64,000 nt of DNA from Streptomyces qinzhouensis (GCF_007856155.1 NZ_CP042266.1:7936001-8000000); one strand, 5' to 3'; counted from the first letter of the stretch, positions 24,842-34,589 are shown. Notes: generated by a model from the letters alone, not told the origin. Numbers and translations are program-made.

Positions 24842-25246
24842 ATGCCGCTGGACAAGGGACTTGACTGGCTGCTCGACGATCTGACCCAGCGGGTCGAACA
24901 CATCAGGCACGCTCTGGTGCTGTCCAACGACGGCCTGGTGACCGGGGCGAGTACAGGGCTCGCCCGTGAGGATGCGGAGCACCTCGCGGCGGTCTCTTCC
25001 GGCCTGCACTCGCTGGCCCGGGGATCCGGCCGGCACTTCCGGGCGGGCCGGGCCCGCCAGACCATGGTCGAGTTCGACGAGGCACTGCTGTTCGTGACCG
25101 CGGCGGGCGACGGCAGTTGCCTGTGCGTGTTCAGCGACGCCGACGCCGATATCGGCCAGGTCGCCTACGAGATGACGCTGATGGTCAACAGGGTCGGCGA
25201 ACACTTGAGCGTCGCGGCCCGGCAGCCCGGCGGACAGCGTTCCTGA
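24842..25246 (+). CDS. Roadblock/LC7-domain protein, CvnB-like (orphan)
   Basis: 134 residues from the ATG at 24842, with GAAGGGG upstream. The Roadblock/LC7 fold covers residues about 5-120: LDWLLDDLTQRVEHIRHALVLSNDGLVTG, then DAEHLAAVSSGLHSLARGSGRHF, then DGSCLCVFSDADADIGQVAYEMTLM. These proteins regulate small Ras-like GTPases. In Streptomyces they normally sit in conservons (sensor kinase CvnA, roadblock CvnB, DUF742 CvnC, GTPase CvnD, often with a P450). None of these partners is adjacent, so it is an orphan that may act in trans. The DUF6397 gene follows at 25408. Confidence 0.87.
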   Translation: MPLDKGLDWLLDDLTQRVEHIRHALVLSNDGLVTGASTGLAREDAEHLAAVSSGLHSLARGSGRHFRAGRARQTMVEFDEALLFVTAAGDGSCLCVFSDADADIGQVAYEMTLMVNRVGEHLSVAARQPGGQRS

Positions 25247-25407
25247 CCCGGAGAGCGTTCCTGACCCGGACGAGCCCGGGTGCCGGGGGTTCGCCGGCCC
25301 GGGTGGCGAGGGTTCGCCAGGTTGTCCACAGGCCCCGGCGGGGTGCGAGGCAGCGAGCTACGGTCATCACTCACCGTATTCGCACTGGCACGGGGGAGTT
25401 GATCGCC

Positions 25408-26544
25408 ATGACGGCACAGAAGGGCGCGCCGGCCCGGCACGACGGGGCAGCGGCGGACCGGACCGAAAGGCCACCGGCGGACCGGACCGAAAGGCCACCG
25501 GCGTCGTCCGGCGAGGCCCGGCCCCCCGAGGACGGCCGGGCACGCCCCGGGCCCGATCCCGAACAGCCCGATCTCGAACAGTGGGGTCCGGCACCGGGCC
25601 CGGCGGCCCGCGCACTCGGACTGCGGCCCGGAGAGTTCGACCTCGCCGTTCAGCTCGGCTGTCTGCGCACCCTGCCCGGCCCCGCCGGAGGCCCGCCGAC
25701 GGTCGCCCGGGAGGAGATCGCGCGACTGCTGAGCGCGGAAGACCGGATGGCAGCACTGCGGCGCCGGGTGAGCACGGTCGGCACCAGGACGGGAGCCGAG
25801 CTGATCTCCATCAGCCCCCAGCGATTCACCCGCCTGGCCCGCACCGGCCGTCTCGTTCCGGTCCGCTTCTACCTCAACCGCTATCGGAAGGTGGTGTGGC
25901 GCTATCTCGCCGACGACGTCGAGGAGTTCGCCCGCTCCCATCCGGAGCTGCTCACCGGCCGCACCGATCCGGAACTGCGCGCGCTGCTCGACGCGGGAGC
26001 GGACCGGCGCCCGCGGACCTGGCGCGGCAAACGCCTCGGTCTCGCGCTGCGGATCACCACCGACCCCTGGGAGCGGGCCGCGGCGGCTGCCGTCCATCTC
26101 GACCCCTCGGCCCTCGCCGAACTGGTCCCCGATGCCGTCGAACGCTCCCGGCTCGACGGGCTGCGCCCCCGCCTCGGATGCCCCCGGCCGGCCTCGGCCC
26201 CGGCCCGAGAGCTGGTCGAACGGCTGACGCGGGCCGACGCCCCCGACGAGATCGAGTGGTACGGGACACTGCTCGCGCAGCAGCTGGACGAGGCCCGCCG
26301 GGAGCGCCCCGCGCCCCGCCCGGGCCCCCGCACACCGACGGCCTGGCCCCCGCCCGCATCACTCACGGACCTTCCCGACGCCGGGGCCCGACCCGTGATT
26401 CCGGCACCTCTCGGCGCCATGGCCGGTTCGGCACCGCCCGGCCGGCCATCCGTTCCCGCACGCCCGCCGCAGGGTCCCCGCCGCCCCCGGGGGCGGCGGC
26501 TCCTGGACAGACTGCGCAGGGGCAGCCGAAAGGCCCCGGCGTGA
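25408..26544 (+). CDS. DUF6397 family protein with helix-turn-helix-like region
   Basis: 378 residues from the ATG at 25408, with GGGGGAG upstream. The N-terminal about 55 residues are low complexity, with a duplicated ADRTERPP octapeptide from a 24-bp tandem duplication. The central core (ALGLRPGEFDLAVQLGCLRTLPG, then REEIARLL, then ISPQRFTRLARTGRLVPVRFYLNRYRKVVWRYLADDVEEFA) resembles an excisionase/MerR-like winged helix. The C-terminus is Pro/Arg-rich, ending in a basic patch (RRPRGRRLLDRLRRGSRKAPA). A DNA-binding function is inferred. I recall the family as DUF6397 in Streptomyces. Confidence 0.65.
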   Translation: MTAQKGAPARHDGAAADRTERPPADRTERPPASSGEARPPEDGRARPGPDPEQPDLEQWGPAPGPAARALGLRPGEFDLAVQLGCLRTLPGPAGGPPTVAREEIARLLSAEDRMAALRRRVSTVGTRTGAELISISPQRFTRLARTGRLVPVRFYLNRYRKVVWRYLADDVEEFARSHPELLTGRTDPELRALLDAGADRRPRTWRGKRLGLALRITTDPWERAAAAAVHLDPSALAELVPDAVERSRLDGLRPRLGCPRPASAPARELVERLTRADAPDEIEWYGTLLAQQLDEARRERPAPRPGPRTPTAWPPPASLTDLPDAGARPVIPAPLGAMAGSAPPGRPSVPARPPQGPRRPRGRRLLDRLRRGSRKAPA

Positions 26545-26579
26545 CCGCTCGGAGTCCGGCCGGGGCGGGAAGGCGCGGA

Positions 26580-26885
26580 TCAGGGTGCGGGAGTGCCGCG
26601 CGATTCACTCACCGCCGACGACACGGTGGCCCCACCGCCGTCCTGCACCGCCTGGACCACCGCCTGGTGCAGCGCACGGCTGTCGTCCTCGGAAAGACAG
26701 GGCGTGGGGCTGCCCGACAGAGTGAACCAGTCGGACGCGCCGCTGTACTGCACCGCGACGCGCGCCTCACCACCGGCCCAGGTGGTGTGCACAGTGAGAT
26801 CCCCGGTCAGAACGCCGACTTCGTCGGTGAGCACACCTCCGCGCCCGGAGTAAACCCCGGTCGTCGTCCACGATGCCCAGCTCAT
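26580..26885 (-). CDS. Hypothetical protein, about 101 residues
   Basis: The ATG at 26885 gives [14 protein letters not shown]; the GGGAGG stretch directly abuts this ATG, so the real start may be elsewhere. It is soluble, with alternating beta-type sequence ([29 protein letters not shown]) and a helix ([17 protein letters not shown]). No family is recognised. Codon composition supports coding. It is convergent with the DUF6397 gene and divergent from tdh. Confidence 0.5.
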   Translation of the reverse strand: MSWASWTTTGVYSGRGGVLTDEVGVLTGDLTVHTTWAGGEARVAVQYSGASDWFTLSGSPTPCLSEDDSRALHQAVVQAVQDGGGATVSSAVSESRGTPAP

Positions 26886-27187
26886 CCTCCCAGGCTCGCA
26901 CCAGCGGGCCGAATACGCGACCTTCGTGACCGTCCCGCGGCCGGATCCCGGTGCCGGGGGGACCTTCCGGCGCCGGGGGCGACCGACCGGACACCCTCCG
27001 TGTAGCGCAGCTGAGGGGTCGCTTAAGAAATCCTCGATGGACGCCCGGGGCCCCCGCTGGGCAGATTGGTCCCGGCCTTCCGGCCCGCTGACCGGCCCTG
27101 TCACCGTTTGCGGTCTCCGTCCCGACTGTCGCAGCCTGTCACTGACCAGCGCCATGCCCGCCCCTCCGCACCGCCTGGAGCCGCCCG
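26886..27187. other. Region upstream of tdh
   Basis: About 300 bp between the hypothetical gene start and the tdh start; it should contain both divergent promoters. An open frame continues through part of it from the minus-strand gene, but no good start was found. Confidence 0.4.
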
Positions 27188-28216
27188 ATGAAGGCCCTCG
27201 TCAAACAGCACGCCGAGCCCGGACTCTGGCTGGTCGATGTGCCCGAACCGGAGCCCGGCCCCGGGGACGTGCTCATCCGGGTGCTCCGCACCGGTATCTG
27301 CGGTACCGATCTGCACATCCGTTCCTGGGACACCTGGGCGCGGGGAGCTGTCAGCACCCCTCGCGTCCTCGGTCACGAGTTCGCCGGAGAGGTCGCCGCC
27401 CTCGGCCCCGACGTCGAGGACATCGCCGTCGGGGATCTGGTGAGCGGCGAGGGCCATCTGGTCTGCGGCCGGTGCCGGAACTGTCTGGCCGGGCGGCGCC
27501 ATCTCTGCCGGAGCACCATCGGGCTCGGTGTCGGCCGGGACGGTGCCTTCGCCGAGTACGTCGTACTGCCCGCCGGAAATGTATGGGTCCACCGGACCCC
27601 CGTCGACCTCGATATCGCGGCCATCTTCGACCCCTTCGGGAACGCCGTGCACACCGCGCTCTCCTTCCCACTGGTCGGCGAGGACGTGCTGATCACCGGC
27701 GCCGGACCGATCGGCATCATGGCCGCGGCCGTCGCCCGCCACGCCGGCGCCCGGCACGTCGCGATCACCGATGTCAGCGACGCCCGGCTGGAGATCGCCC
27801 GCAAGGCCGGGGCCGACCTCACCCTCAACGTCTCCGAACACCCCGTCGCGGAGGCCCAGCGCCGCCTCGGGCTCAAGGAGGGCTTCGATATCGGTCTGGA
27901 GATGTCCGGCCGTCCCGAGGCCCTGCGCGAGATGGTCGGCAATATGACCCACGGCGGCCGCATCGCCCTGCTCGGCCTGCCCGCCGAGGAGTTCGCCGTC
28001 GACTGGTCCCGCATCGTGACCTCGATGATCACCATCAAGGGGATCTACGGCCGGGAGATGTTCGAGACCTGGTACGCGATGACGGTCCTGCTGGAGGCCG
28101 GACTGGACCTCAGCCCCGTCATCACCGGAACCTACGGCTACCGCGACCACCAGGCCGCCTTCGACGAGGCCGCCACCGCCCGCAGCGGAAAGATCATCCT
28201 CGACTGGACGGGCTGA
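27188..28216 (+). CDS. tdh: L-threonine 3-dehydrogenase
   Basis: 342 residues. It is a zinc- and NAD-dependent medium-chain dehydrogenase that oxidises L-threonine to 2-amino-3-ketobutyrate. Catalytic zinc ligands lie in GICGTDLH (Cys) and GHEFAG (His, Glu). The structural zinc site is [15 protein letters not shown]. The Rossmann nucleotide motif is [28 protein letters not shown] and the C-terminal KIILDW complete the family pattern. kbl follows after 122 bp; together they form the threonine-to-glycine degradation pathway. Confidence 0.95.
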   Translation: MKALVKQHAEPGLWLVDVPEPEPGPGDVLIRVLRTGICGTDLHIRSWDTWARGAVSTPRVLGHEFAGEVAALGPDVEDIAVGDLVSGEGHLVCGRCRNCLAGRRHLCRSTIGLGVGRDGAFAEYVVLPAGNVWVHRTPVDLDIAAIFDPFGNAVHTALSFPLVGEDVLITGAGPIGIMAAAVARHAGARHVAITDVSDARLEIARKAGADLTLNVSEHPVAEAQRRLGLKEGFDIGLEMSGRPEALREMVGNMTHGGRIALLGLPAEEFAVDWSRIVTSMITIKGIYGREMFETWYAMTVLLEAGLDLSPVITGTYGYRDHQAAFDEAATARSGKIILDWTG

Positions 28217-28338
28217 ACCGCCCCGGCCCGCACCCCGGCCGGCAGCCGCCCGAAGCCGTCCGGACCCACCCCCGCCGTTCACCCGGCGATGCCCCGCGCG
28301 GGGCATCCCACCCCAGCGACCTCCAGGGAGCAGCTTCC

Positions 28339-29535
28339 ATGTATGCGTCCGTGCGCGACGACCTCCGTGCCACCCTCGACGAGATCCGCGACGCAGGACT
28401 CCACAAGCCCGAGCGGGTGATCGGAACCCCGCAGGGCGCCGGAGTCTCCGTGACCTTCGGCGGCGAGCCGCTGCAGGTCCTGAACTTCTGCGCCAACAAC
28501 TACCTCGGCCTCGCCGACCATCCCGACGTCGTGGCCGCCGCCAAGGAAGCCCTGGAGCGCTGGGGCTACGGAATGGCATCCGTACGCTTCATCTGCGGCA
28601 CCCAGGACGTCCACAAGGAGTTGGAGGCACGGCTCTCCGCCTTTCTCGGCCAGGAGGACACGATCCTCTACTCCTCGTGCTTCGACGCCAACGGCGGAGT
28701 CTTCGAGACCCTCCTCGGGCCCGAGGACGCGGTGATCTCCGACGCCCTCAACCACGCCTCCATCATCGACGGCATCCGGCTCTGCAAGGCCTCCCGCCGG
28801 CGCTACGCCAATCGCGATCTGAACGAACTGGAGCAGCAGCTCAAGGAGGCCCAGGACGCCCGCCGCAGGCTGATCGTCACCGACGGCGTCTTCTCCATGG
28901 ACGGCCATGTCGCCCCCCTCGCCGAGATCTGCGATCTCGCCGACCGCTACGACGCCATGGTGATGGTGGACGACTCCCACGCCGTCGGCTTCATCGGCCC
29001 CGGCGGCCGCGGCACACCGGAACTCGCCGGCGTCATGGACCGGGTCGACATCATCACCGGAACCCTCGGGAAGGCCCTCGGCGGTGCCTCCGGCGGCTAT
29101 GTGGCCGCCCGCGCCGAGATCGTCGCCCTGCTCCGCCAGCGCTCCCGCCCCTATCTCTTCTCCAACTCCCTCGCCCCCGTGATCGCCGCCGCCTCCCTCA
29201 CCGTCCTCGACCTGCTGGAGAACGCCGGGGAACTGCGGCAGCGGCTCGCCGAGAACACCCGGCTCTTCCGCCACGGCATGACCGAGGCCGGCTTCAGCAT
29301 TCTCCCCGGCGACCACCCCATCGTCCCGGTCATGATCGGCGACGCGGCCGAGGCGGCCAGGATGGCCGAGCTCCTCCTCGAACAGGGGATCTACGTCATC
29401 GGTTTCTCCTACCCGGTCGTGCCCCTGGGGCAGGCCCGGATCCGGGTCCAGCTGTCCGCCGCCCACTCCCCGGACGATGTGCGGCACGCCGTGGCCGCGT
29501 TCACCGCCGCCAGGCAGGCGCTGAGCACGAGCTGA
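28339..29535 (+). CDS. kbl: 2-amino-3-ketobutyrate coenzyme A ligase (glycine C-acetyltransferase)
   Basis: 398 residues from the ATG at 28339 (MYASVRDDL), with GGGAG upstream. It is a PLP-dependent alpha-oxoamine synthase that uses CoA to split 2-amino-3-ketobutyrate into glycine and acetyl-CoA. Signatures seen are [49 protein letters not shown] (cofactor Asp), and the Schiff-base Lys in [15 protein letters not shown]. Length equals the family norm. It is the second gene of the tdh-kbl unit; a LysR regulator follows 19 bp later. Confidence 0.95.
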   Translation: MYASVRDDLRATLDEIRDAGLHKPERVIGTPQGAGVSVTFGGEPLQVLNFCANNYLGLADHPDVVAAAKEALERWGYGMASVRFICGTQDVHKELEARLSAFLGQEDTILYSSCFDANGGVFETLLGPEDAVISDALNHASIIDGIRLCKASRRRYANRDLNELEQQLKEAQDARRRLIVTDGVFSMDGHVAPLAEICDLADRYDAMVMVDDSHAVGFIGPGGRGTPELAGVMDRVDIITGTLGKALGGASGGYVAARAEIVALLRQRSRPYLFSNSLAPVIAAASLTVLDLLENAGELRQRLAENTRLFRHGMTEAGFSILPGDHPIVPVMIGDAAEAARMAELLLEQGIYVIGFSYPVVPLGQARIRVQLSAAHSPDDVRHAVAAFTAARQALSTS

Positions 29536-29554
29536 GGGCTGGCAGGATGGCGGG

Positions 29555-30469
29555 GTGATCGACCCCCGACGGCTGCGCATCCTGCGGGCCGTGGCGGACC
29601 ACCGTACGGTGACCGCCGCGGCCGCCGCGCTCTATCTGACCCCGTCCGCCGTATCCCAGCAGCTCAGCGCGTTGGAGCAGGAGACAGGACACGCCCTGCT
29701 CATCCGCGGCGGCAAAGGCGTCCGGCTGACCCCGGCCGGGGAGATCCTGCTCACCCACACCCATGCCGTCCTGGCCCAGCTGGAACGCGCGGAGTCGGAG
29801 CTGGCGGCCTATGCGGACGGCGCCGTCGGCGCCGTCACGGTCGCGGCCTTCGCCACCGGTATCACCGAGATCGTCGCACCCGCGCTGCGCGGCCTCGCCG
29901 TCCGCCACCCCGGTGTCGTGGTCCGGGTCCGTGATGCCGAGGGCGACCAGAGTCTGCCGCTCGTCCTCGACGGGGAGGCCGATATCGCGGTCGCCGTCGA
30001 ATACCGGGGCGCGCCCGGCGCCGACGACCCCCGGCTCTCCCGCGTCCCCCTGCACGCCGAACCCTTCGACGCGGTGCTGCCCGAAGGCCACCCCCTGGGC
30101 GCCCGGGACCATATCGAGCTGGCCGCGCTCGCCGACAGCGACTGGATCGGCCCCTATCCGGGCAACCCCTGCCACGACATGGTGATACGCGCCTGCGAGC
30201 GGGCCGGATTCACCCCCCGGCTGATCCACTCCTCCGACGACTTCCGCGCCCATGTGGCCCTCGCCGCCGCGGCCGCGGGCGTCGCGCTCGTCCCCCGCTC
30301 GGCGCTGCGCGGCACCGATCTCCAGGGCGCCCTCGTCCGCCCCGTCGCCGGCCCCGCCGCGACCCGCCGGGTCTTCGCGGCGGTCCGCCGGGGGGCCGAG
30401 GCGCACCCCCTGCTCCGCCCGGTGCTCGACGCGCTCTCCGCCACCGCGGCCGGCCTCGACCAGGCCTGA
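29555..30469 (+). CDS. LysR-family transcriptional regulator
   Basis: 304 residues from a GTG 19 bp after kbl. The N-terminal winged helix is clear: LRILRAVADHRTVTAAAAALYLTPSAVSQQLSALEQETGHALLIRGGKGVRLT. The effector-binding domain spans about 90-295 (VTVAAFATGITEIVAPALRGLAVRHPGVVVRV, then LPLVLDGEADIAVAVEY, then LAAAAAGVALVPRSALRG). Its position suggests it regulates tdh-kbl in response to threonine or glycine status; this is inferred. Convergent with the NB-ARC gene. Confidence 0.92.
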   Translation: MIDPRRLRILRAVADHRTVTAAAAALYLTPSAVSQQLSALEQETGHALLIRGGKGVRLTPAGEILLTHTHAVLAQLERAESELAAYADGAVGAVTVAAFATGITEIVAPALRGLAVRHPGVVVRVRDAEGDQSLPLVLDGEADIAVAVEYRGAPGADDPRLSRVPLHAEPFDAVLPEGHPLGARDHIELAALADSDWIGPYPGNPCHDMVIRACERAGFTPRLIHSSDDFRAHVALAAAAAGVALVPRSALRGTDLQGALVRPVAGPAATRRVFAAVRRGAEAHPLLRPVLDALSATAAGLDQA

Positions 30470-30526
30470 CGCCCCGGCCTTACAGGACGGGGAGCGGCGG
30501 ACGTACGGCCGCCCCGGCCGGCGGCC

Positions 30527-32677
30527 TCAGCACGACGGCGGCCCCAGGGCCGCCTTGAGCCCCGCGTCCAGACCGTAGGAAGCGCCCTCCTGATAGGCAC
30601 GCTCGTAGACGGCGTCCCCGACGCCCTCCCGCGCGACCCGCTCGCACGTCTCCCGGACGGCCCGCAACTCCGGCGTGCCCCGCTGGGGATGGCCGACCGT
30701 GCTCCAGAACGCCTGCCCGGTGCCGTACACCTGCCCGACCCGCTCCCCGTCGCCCGCCGCGGAGATCGCCGCCGCCAGCGCGTCCAGGCCCAGCGCGATA
30801 CCGAAGTTGTCCCCTATGCCGTGCTTCCCCTCCAGCATGGCGCGGGCGTGCGCCGCCGCGGCCGGCGCATCGCCGCGGAAGAGCGCGATCAGGCTGAGCT
30901 GGTAGTCCAGATAGGCACGGGTCCACGACTCGCCCCGCTCCACGCACCCCGCCCGCAGGCTCAGCGCCAGCTCCCTGGCCTCGTCGAGCCGTTCCAGGCC
31001 GGTCAGCGCGAAGACCTTCACCAGACTGCAGCGGAGCCGGGCGGCCGAATCGAAGGGCTGTCCGCCCGCGGCCCGCAGCGTCTGGACCGAGGTGGCCTCC
31101 GCGTCCAGCGGACTGCCCGTCAGCAGGTCGATCAGCCCGGCGAGATAGGCAGCCGCCAGAATCCCCTCGGTCTCCTGGTCACCGGCCGCCGATGCGGTGC
31201 ACTCGTTGCTCACCCGCCGGGCGGTTTCGTAGTCACCCTGGAGAGTGGTCGTCACCCCGAGCGCCCACAGACCCCGCGTCCGGTCGGGTCCGGGGCGCGG
31301 ATGGGCGTCCAGGGTCTGCTGGAGGTAGTCCCGGGCCTCGTGGAGATGGCCGCAGCAGCTCCAGAAGAAGCCGACGAGCCCGGCGAGTCGCAGCGCCCGC
31401 TCGGGGGAGTGGGTCAGAAAGTGCTCCAGCGCGGCGCACAGCTCGTTGTACGCGGCGCTGATCCTCCGGTACCACCGGGCCTGCTCGGGCCCCAGCCACT
31501 CGCGGTCGGCCCGCAGGGCGAACCGTAAGAAGTACTCGGCGTGCCGCTGCGCCAGGACCGTGTCCTCCTCCAGCGCGCGCAGCCACAGCTCCCCGTACTC
31601 CCGGATGGTGTCCAGCATCCGGTAGCGGATGCCGTCACCGTCCGGGGCCTTGACGACCCGCAGCACGGACATGCTGACCAGCCGCTCCAGCAGCGGGCCC
31701 ATCGTCGTGGAGTCCAGGGGACCGCCCGCGCACACGGCCAGCGCGGACGTTTCGTCGAAATCGCCCCGGAAGACCGTCAGCCGGGCCCAGAGCAGCCGTT
31801 CGATCGGAGCGCACAGCTCATGACTCCACCCGATCGTGGTAAGCATCGTCCGGTGCCGCTCCGGCCGGACCGCGAGCCCCGCCTCCGCCTCCAGTACGTC
31901 GAAGCGGGACGTCAGCCGCTCGGCCACCTCGGCCACGCTGGTCCGTCCCGCGTGTGCCGCGGCCAGCTCCAGCGCGAGCGGAATACCGTCGAGCCGTCGG
32001 CAGATCCACCGAGCGGCCTGGGTCCCGTCACCCGACCAGGGGACGGGAACGGCATCGGACCCGGCGTCCGCGGCGCCGCCGTCGGCAGTCGGCCGCGGCG
32101 GGCTCGGCTCACTCTCGGGGGGGACGAAGCCGCCCGCGGCCAGGACCCGCTGGGTGAAGAGCTCCAGCGCGTCCGGCCCGTCGACCGGCAGCGGTTCGAG
32201 GTCGATCAGCCGCTCGTCCTCAAGACCGAGCGGCTGACGGCTGGTGGCCAGCACGGTCAGCCCGGGGACCGCGGTCAGCAGATCCCCGATCAGGACCCGG
32301 ACCGGGTCGACCAGATGTTCACAGGAGTCCAGCACCAGCAGCAGCCGCTTCTGGGTGAGCCACTCGCAGAGCGCGTCGACCGGCATCCGGGGCGTGTGAT
32401 CCGCCAGATCACAGGCGTCGGACACACTGGCCAGCAGCAGCCGGTCCCCGTACAGCGGTGACAGTTCGACCCAGGCCACACCGTCGGTGAAGCCTTCGGC
32501 GACCTGATGGGCGGCGCGCAGCGCCAGCCGTGTCTTGCCGACGCCGCCGGGGCCGACGAGGGTGACGATGCGGTGCTTCCTCAATGCCCGGTCCAGCCGG
32601 AACAGTTCCCAGTTCCGTCCGACGAAACTGGTCGATTCCTCGGGAAGGTTGCCCAACACGCGCCCATTGTTGCGCAC
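30527..32677 (-). CDS. NB-ARC ATPase with TPR-like C-terminus, no DNA-binding domain (AfsR-like)
   Basis: 716 residues from a GTG at 32677, with AAGGGGG six nt upstream. The STAND ATPase module shows FVGRNWEL, Walker A GPGGVGKT (42-49), Walker B LLLVLDSCEHLVD and the RNBS-type ATSRQPLGLEDE. The middle has GIPLALELAAA and a winged-helix part. Residues about 400-700 are TPR-like repeats rich in Ala and Leu (ALRLAGLVGFFWSCCGHLHEARDYLQQTLDAH, then GLERLDEARELALSLRAG). Unlike AfsR or LAL regulators there is no SARP or LuxR helix-turn-helix at either end. It may act by protein-protein contact. Confidence 0.85.
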   Translation of the reverse strand: MRNNGRVLGNLPEESTSFVGRNWELFRLDRALRKHRIVTLVGPGGVGKTRLALRAAHQVAEGFTDGVAWVELSPLYGDRLLLASVSDACDLADHTPRMPVDALCEWLTQKRLLLVLDSCEHLVDPVRVLIGDLLTAVPGLTVLATSRQPLGLEDERLIDLEPLPVDGPDALELFTQRVLAAGGFVPPESEPSPPRPTADGGAADAGSDAVPVPWSGDGTQAARWICRRLDGIPLALELAAAHAGRTSVAEVAERLTSRFDVLEAEAGLAVRPERHRTMLTTIGWSHELCAPIERLLWARLTVFRGDFDETSALAVCAGGPLDSTTMGPLLERLVSMSVLRVVKAPDGDGIRYRMLDTIREYGELWLRALEEDTVLAQRHAEYFLRFALRADREWLGPEQARWYRRISAAYNELCAALEHFLTHSPERALRLAGLVGFFWSCCGHLHEARDYLQQTLDAHPRPGPDRTRGLWALGVTTTLQGDYETARRVSNECTASAAGDQETEGILAAAYLAGLIDLLTGSPLDAEATSVQTLRAAGGQPFDSAARLRCSLVKVFALTGLERLDEARELALSLRAGCVERGESWTRAYLDYQLSLIALFRGDAPAAAAHARAMLEGKHGIGDNFGIALGLDALAAAISAAGDGERVGQVYGTGQAFWSTVGHPQRGTPELRAVRETCERVAREGVGDAVYERAYQEGASYGLDAGLKAALGPPSC

Positions 32678-32840
32678 CTTCGACCCCCTTGGCCCAGCCA
32701 CGGAATCGGGGAATGGCGAAGGAGCGCCGAATGCGGCGGGAAATCGATGCCCGGCGGCCGGGCCGCGGCGCGATCCGATCGTGCGCCCCGCCGGGCGGCG
32801 CTCAACGCCCCGCCCACCGACCGGGCGGGGCGATGCGCGG

Positions 32841-33095
32841 TCAGGGCAGGGCCGGTACCGGGGGAATCGTGATGACGGGCACGGTCACCGGGGGCACGGT
32901 GACAGGAGGGACCGTCACCACCGGAACGGACGGCACGGCGGGCACGGCGGGGATCGTCACCGGGGGGATCGTGACCGGCGGAACGGCCGGGACGGTGACG
33001 GCCGGGACGGTGACGGGCGGAACCGTGACGGGCGGAACCGTTACCGGCGGGATGGTGACCGGAGGAACCGTCACCGGTGGAACGGCCGGGACCGC
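32841..33095. repeat. 15-bp-periodic coding repeats (Pro-Val-Thr tail)
   Basis: Units of the type GTGACCGGCGGAACC and variants recur through about 250 bp and encode the PPVTV pentapeptides. The array is likely to vary in length between strains. Confidence 0.7.
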
Positions 33096-33569
33096 GATCC
33101 CCGACACGGCCGCGGTGAGGGCGTTGACCAGCGCGGCCACACTCTGCCCCAGCGCGGTGACCGTGCCCGACACGCCCGCCGTCGCCGCCGTCACCAGATC
33201 GTCGACGGCCGTCTGCAGTGCGGCCACCAGATCGTCCACCGTTCCGGCGCGCGTGGCGGAGCTCCCGTCCGCCGCGCTCCCGGCCTCCTGCCGTACCTGC
33301 GCGAGTGCCGCACCGACCCTGGCCCGGTGCTCGGCCGCGGCCGACGGCGGCAGTTGTCCGCCGCGAGCGCCGAGGGCGTCCTCGAGCGCCGCGGTCACCG
33401 CCGCCGGCACCGCCTCGGCCCGGTGCGGCGCACCGGGTTCCGCCGGACTCGCGGCGGCGGGCGGCGCGGACCACGAAGGGGAGGCGGCCACGGGGCCGGC
33501 CGCCGTGAGGACGAAGGCGGCGCACAGCGCCGGGGGGACGAGTGCGCGCGTCACCGGTGCGAGACGCAT
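32841..33569 (-). CDS. Secreted Pro-Val-Thr repeat protein
   Basis: 242 residues from the ATG at 33569, preceded by AAGGAA. A Sec signal peptide (MRLAPVTRALVPPALCAAFVLTAAGPVAASPSW) leads to an Ala-rich helical middle (AAVTAALEDALGARGG, then VDDLVAALQTAVDDLVTAATAGVSGTVTALGQSVAALVNAL). The C-terminal about 95 residues are a P-P-V-T-(V/I) pentapeptide repeat with interspersed PAVPAVPSV units, ending PPVPALP. There is no LPxTG anchor. The extended Pro-rich tail could span or bind the cell wall. No family is recognised. The repeat DNA has 15-bp periodicity. Confidence 0.7.
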   Translation of the reverse strand: MRLAPVTRALVPPALCAAFVLTAAGPVAASPSWSAPPAAASPAEPGAPHRAEAVPAAVTAALEDALGARGGQLPPSAAAEHRARVGAALAQVRQEAGSAADGSSATRAGTVDDLVAALQTAVDDLVTAATAGVSGTVTALGQSVAALVNALTAAVSGIAVPAVPPVTVPPVTIPPVTVPPVTVPPVTVPAVTVPAVPPVTIPPVTIPAVPAVPSVPVVTVPPVTVPPVTVPVITIPPVPALP

Positions 33570-33905
33570 ACGGGTTCCTTCCGGAGATGGGACGGTCTCT
33601 CGCACTCACCGTGTGAATCGGGTTTACGCCCCGCAATCGGTACGGGCTCCGCCGAACGAGCGAACCACTCCCCTCGCGTACCCCGTGACCTGCGGACTCC
33701 CTCCCGGCCAGGGATACCACCGGGGTAGGGCTTCCGGGTGAATCCGATCGGTGTGCCCGGCCGGGGGCAGCGGAACCTCCGGTGGAAGCCGAGGTCGCGT
33801 AGCGCTATCCATAAGGAACATATAAGGGCAAAATGGAAGGGCGTGGCGAAGGAGTCGCGCAGTTCGGTCCGACACGCAGACGCACCGTCGAAGGAGGCGA
33901 GTCGT
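33570..33905. other. Divergent region between the repeat protein and the SPW gene
   Basis: 336 bp. The 80 bp before the SPW gene is AT-rich for this genome (CCATAAGGAACATATAAGG near 33808-33826) and probably holds its promoter; a GAAGGAGG ribosome-binding site lies before the ATG. Confidence 0.55.
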
Positions 33906-34382
33906 ATGGCCGACGTCTCACACAGGGGAGATCTGGCGGATCATCCCGATGTCTCGGAAATGCGGGATCGCTATGCCCGTGTGCTCGGCGGGCGCGATGT
34001 GGCGCTCGTGGACGGACCGCTGTTCCTGGTCGGTCTGGCCTGCGCGGTCTCCCCGTGGATAGTCCACTTCGCGAGCAGTCAGCCCGCCCTCGCGACCCAC
34101 AACCTCATCATGGGTATCGCGATCGTGGTGCTCGCGCTCGGATTCACGGTCATGCCCCAGCGGATGTACGGCCTGAGCTGGGCCATGTGTGTCATGGGCG
34201 CATGGATGATCATCGCGCCGTGGGTCGTGGGCACCAACCCCGACAAGGGGGTCATCTGGACCAACGCCGTCCTCGGCGGTCTGACCTTCCTGCTCGGACT
34301 GGCCTGTACGGCGGCGGCCGTACGCGGCGGCCGGACCAGGCCCACCGCGGCCGTTCGCGCCGGTCGGACCCGGCACACCTGA
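33906..34382 (+). CDS. SPW-repeat integral membrane protein
   Basis: 158 residues from the ATG at 33906. The two SPW-type motifs are visible: SPWIVHF in the first half and APWVVG in the second, each at the end of a hydrophobic segment. There are four predicted transmembrane helices in two pairs (GPLFLVGLACAVSPWIV, LIMGIAIVVLALGFTVM; LSWAMCVMGAWMIIAPWVV, AVLGGLTFLLGLACTAAAV). The N-terminus and the basic tail (RGGRTRPTAAVRAGRTRHT) are probably cytoplasmic. Function unknown; such proteins are common in actinobacteria. Confidence 0.88.
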   Translation: MADVSHRGDLADHPDVSEMRDRYARVLGGRDVALVDGPLFLVGLACAVSPWIVHFASSQPALATHNLIMGIAIVVLALGFTVMPQRMYGLSWAMCVMGAWMIIAPWVVGTNPDKGVIWTNAVLGGLTFLLGLACTAAAVRGGRTRPTAAVRAGRTRHT

Positions 34383-34456
34383 CCCGGGACGGCCGCACCC
34401 GTACCCCTCAGGGGGTCCCCGAAGGGGCGCGGCCGACCGGAGCCCGAACACGGAAG

Positions 34457-34493
34457 CGGGCCGGGCCTCCTCCGGCGACGGAGGCCCGGCCCG
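34457..34493. terminator. Bidirectional hairpin terminator
   Basis: A perfect 14-bp stem (34457-34470 with 34480-34493) has a 9-nt loop. It lies between the convergent SPW and DUF2470 genes. Confidence 0.75.
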
Positions 34494-34589
34494 GGCCGCC
34501 CGGCGGCGCCCGTCTCCGGGCCCCCGACGGCGGTTCTTCCGTACGTCCTCCGGCCCGGTGGCCGACGGTCGGCGGGCCGCGGCGGAGCT

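Noticed and set aside
32841..33095. CRISPR-like appearance of regularly spaced repeats
   Set aside because: The 15-bp units are contiguous and in frame with a protein tail; there are no unique spacers.
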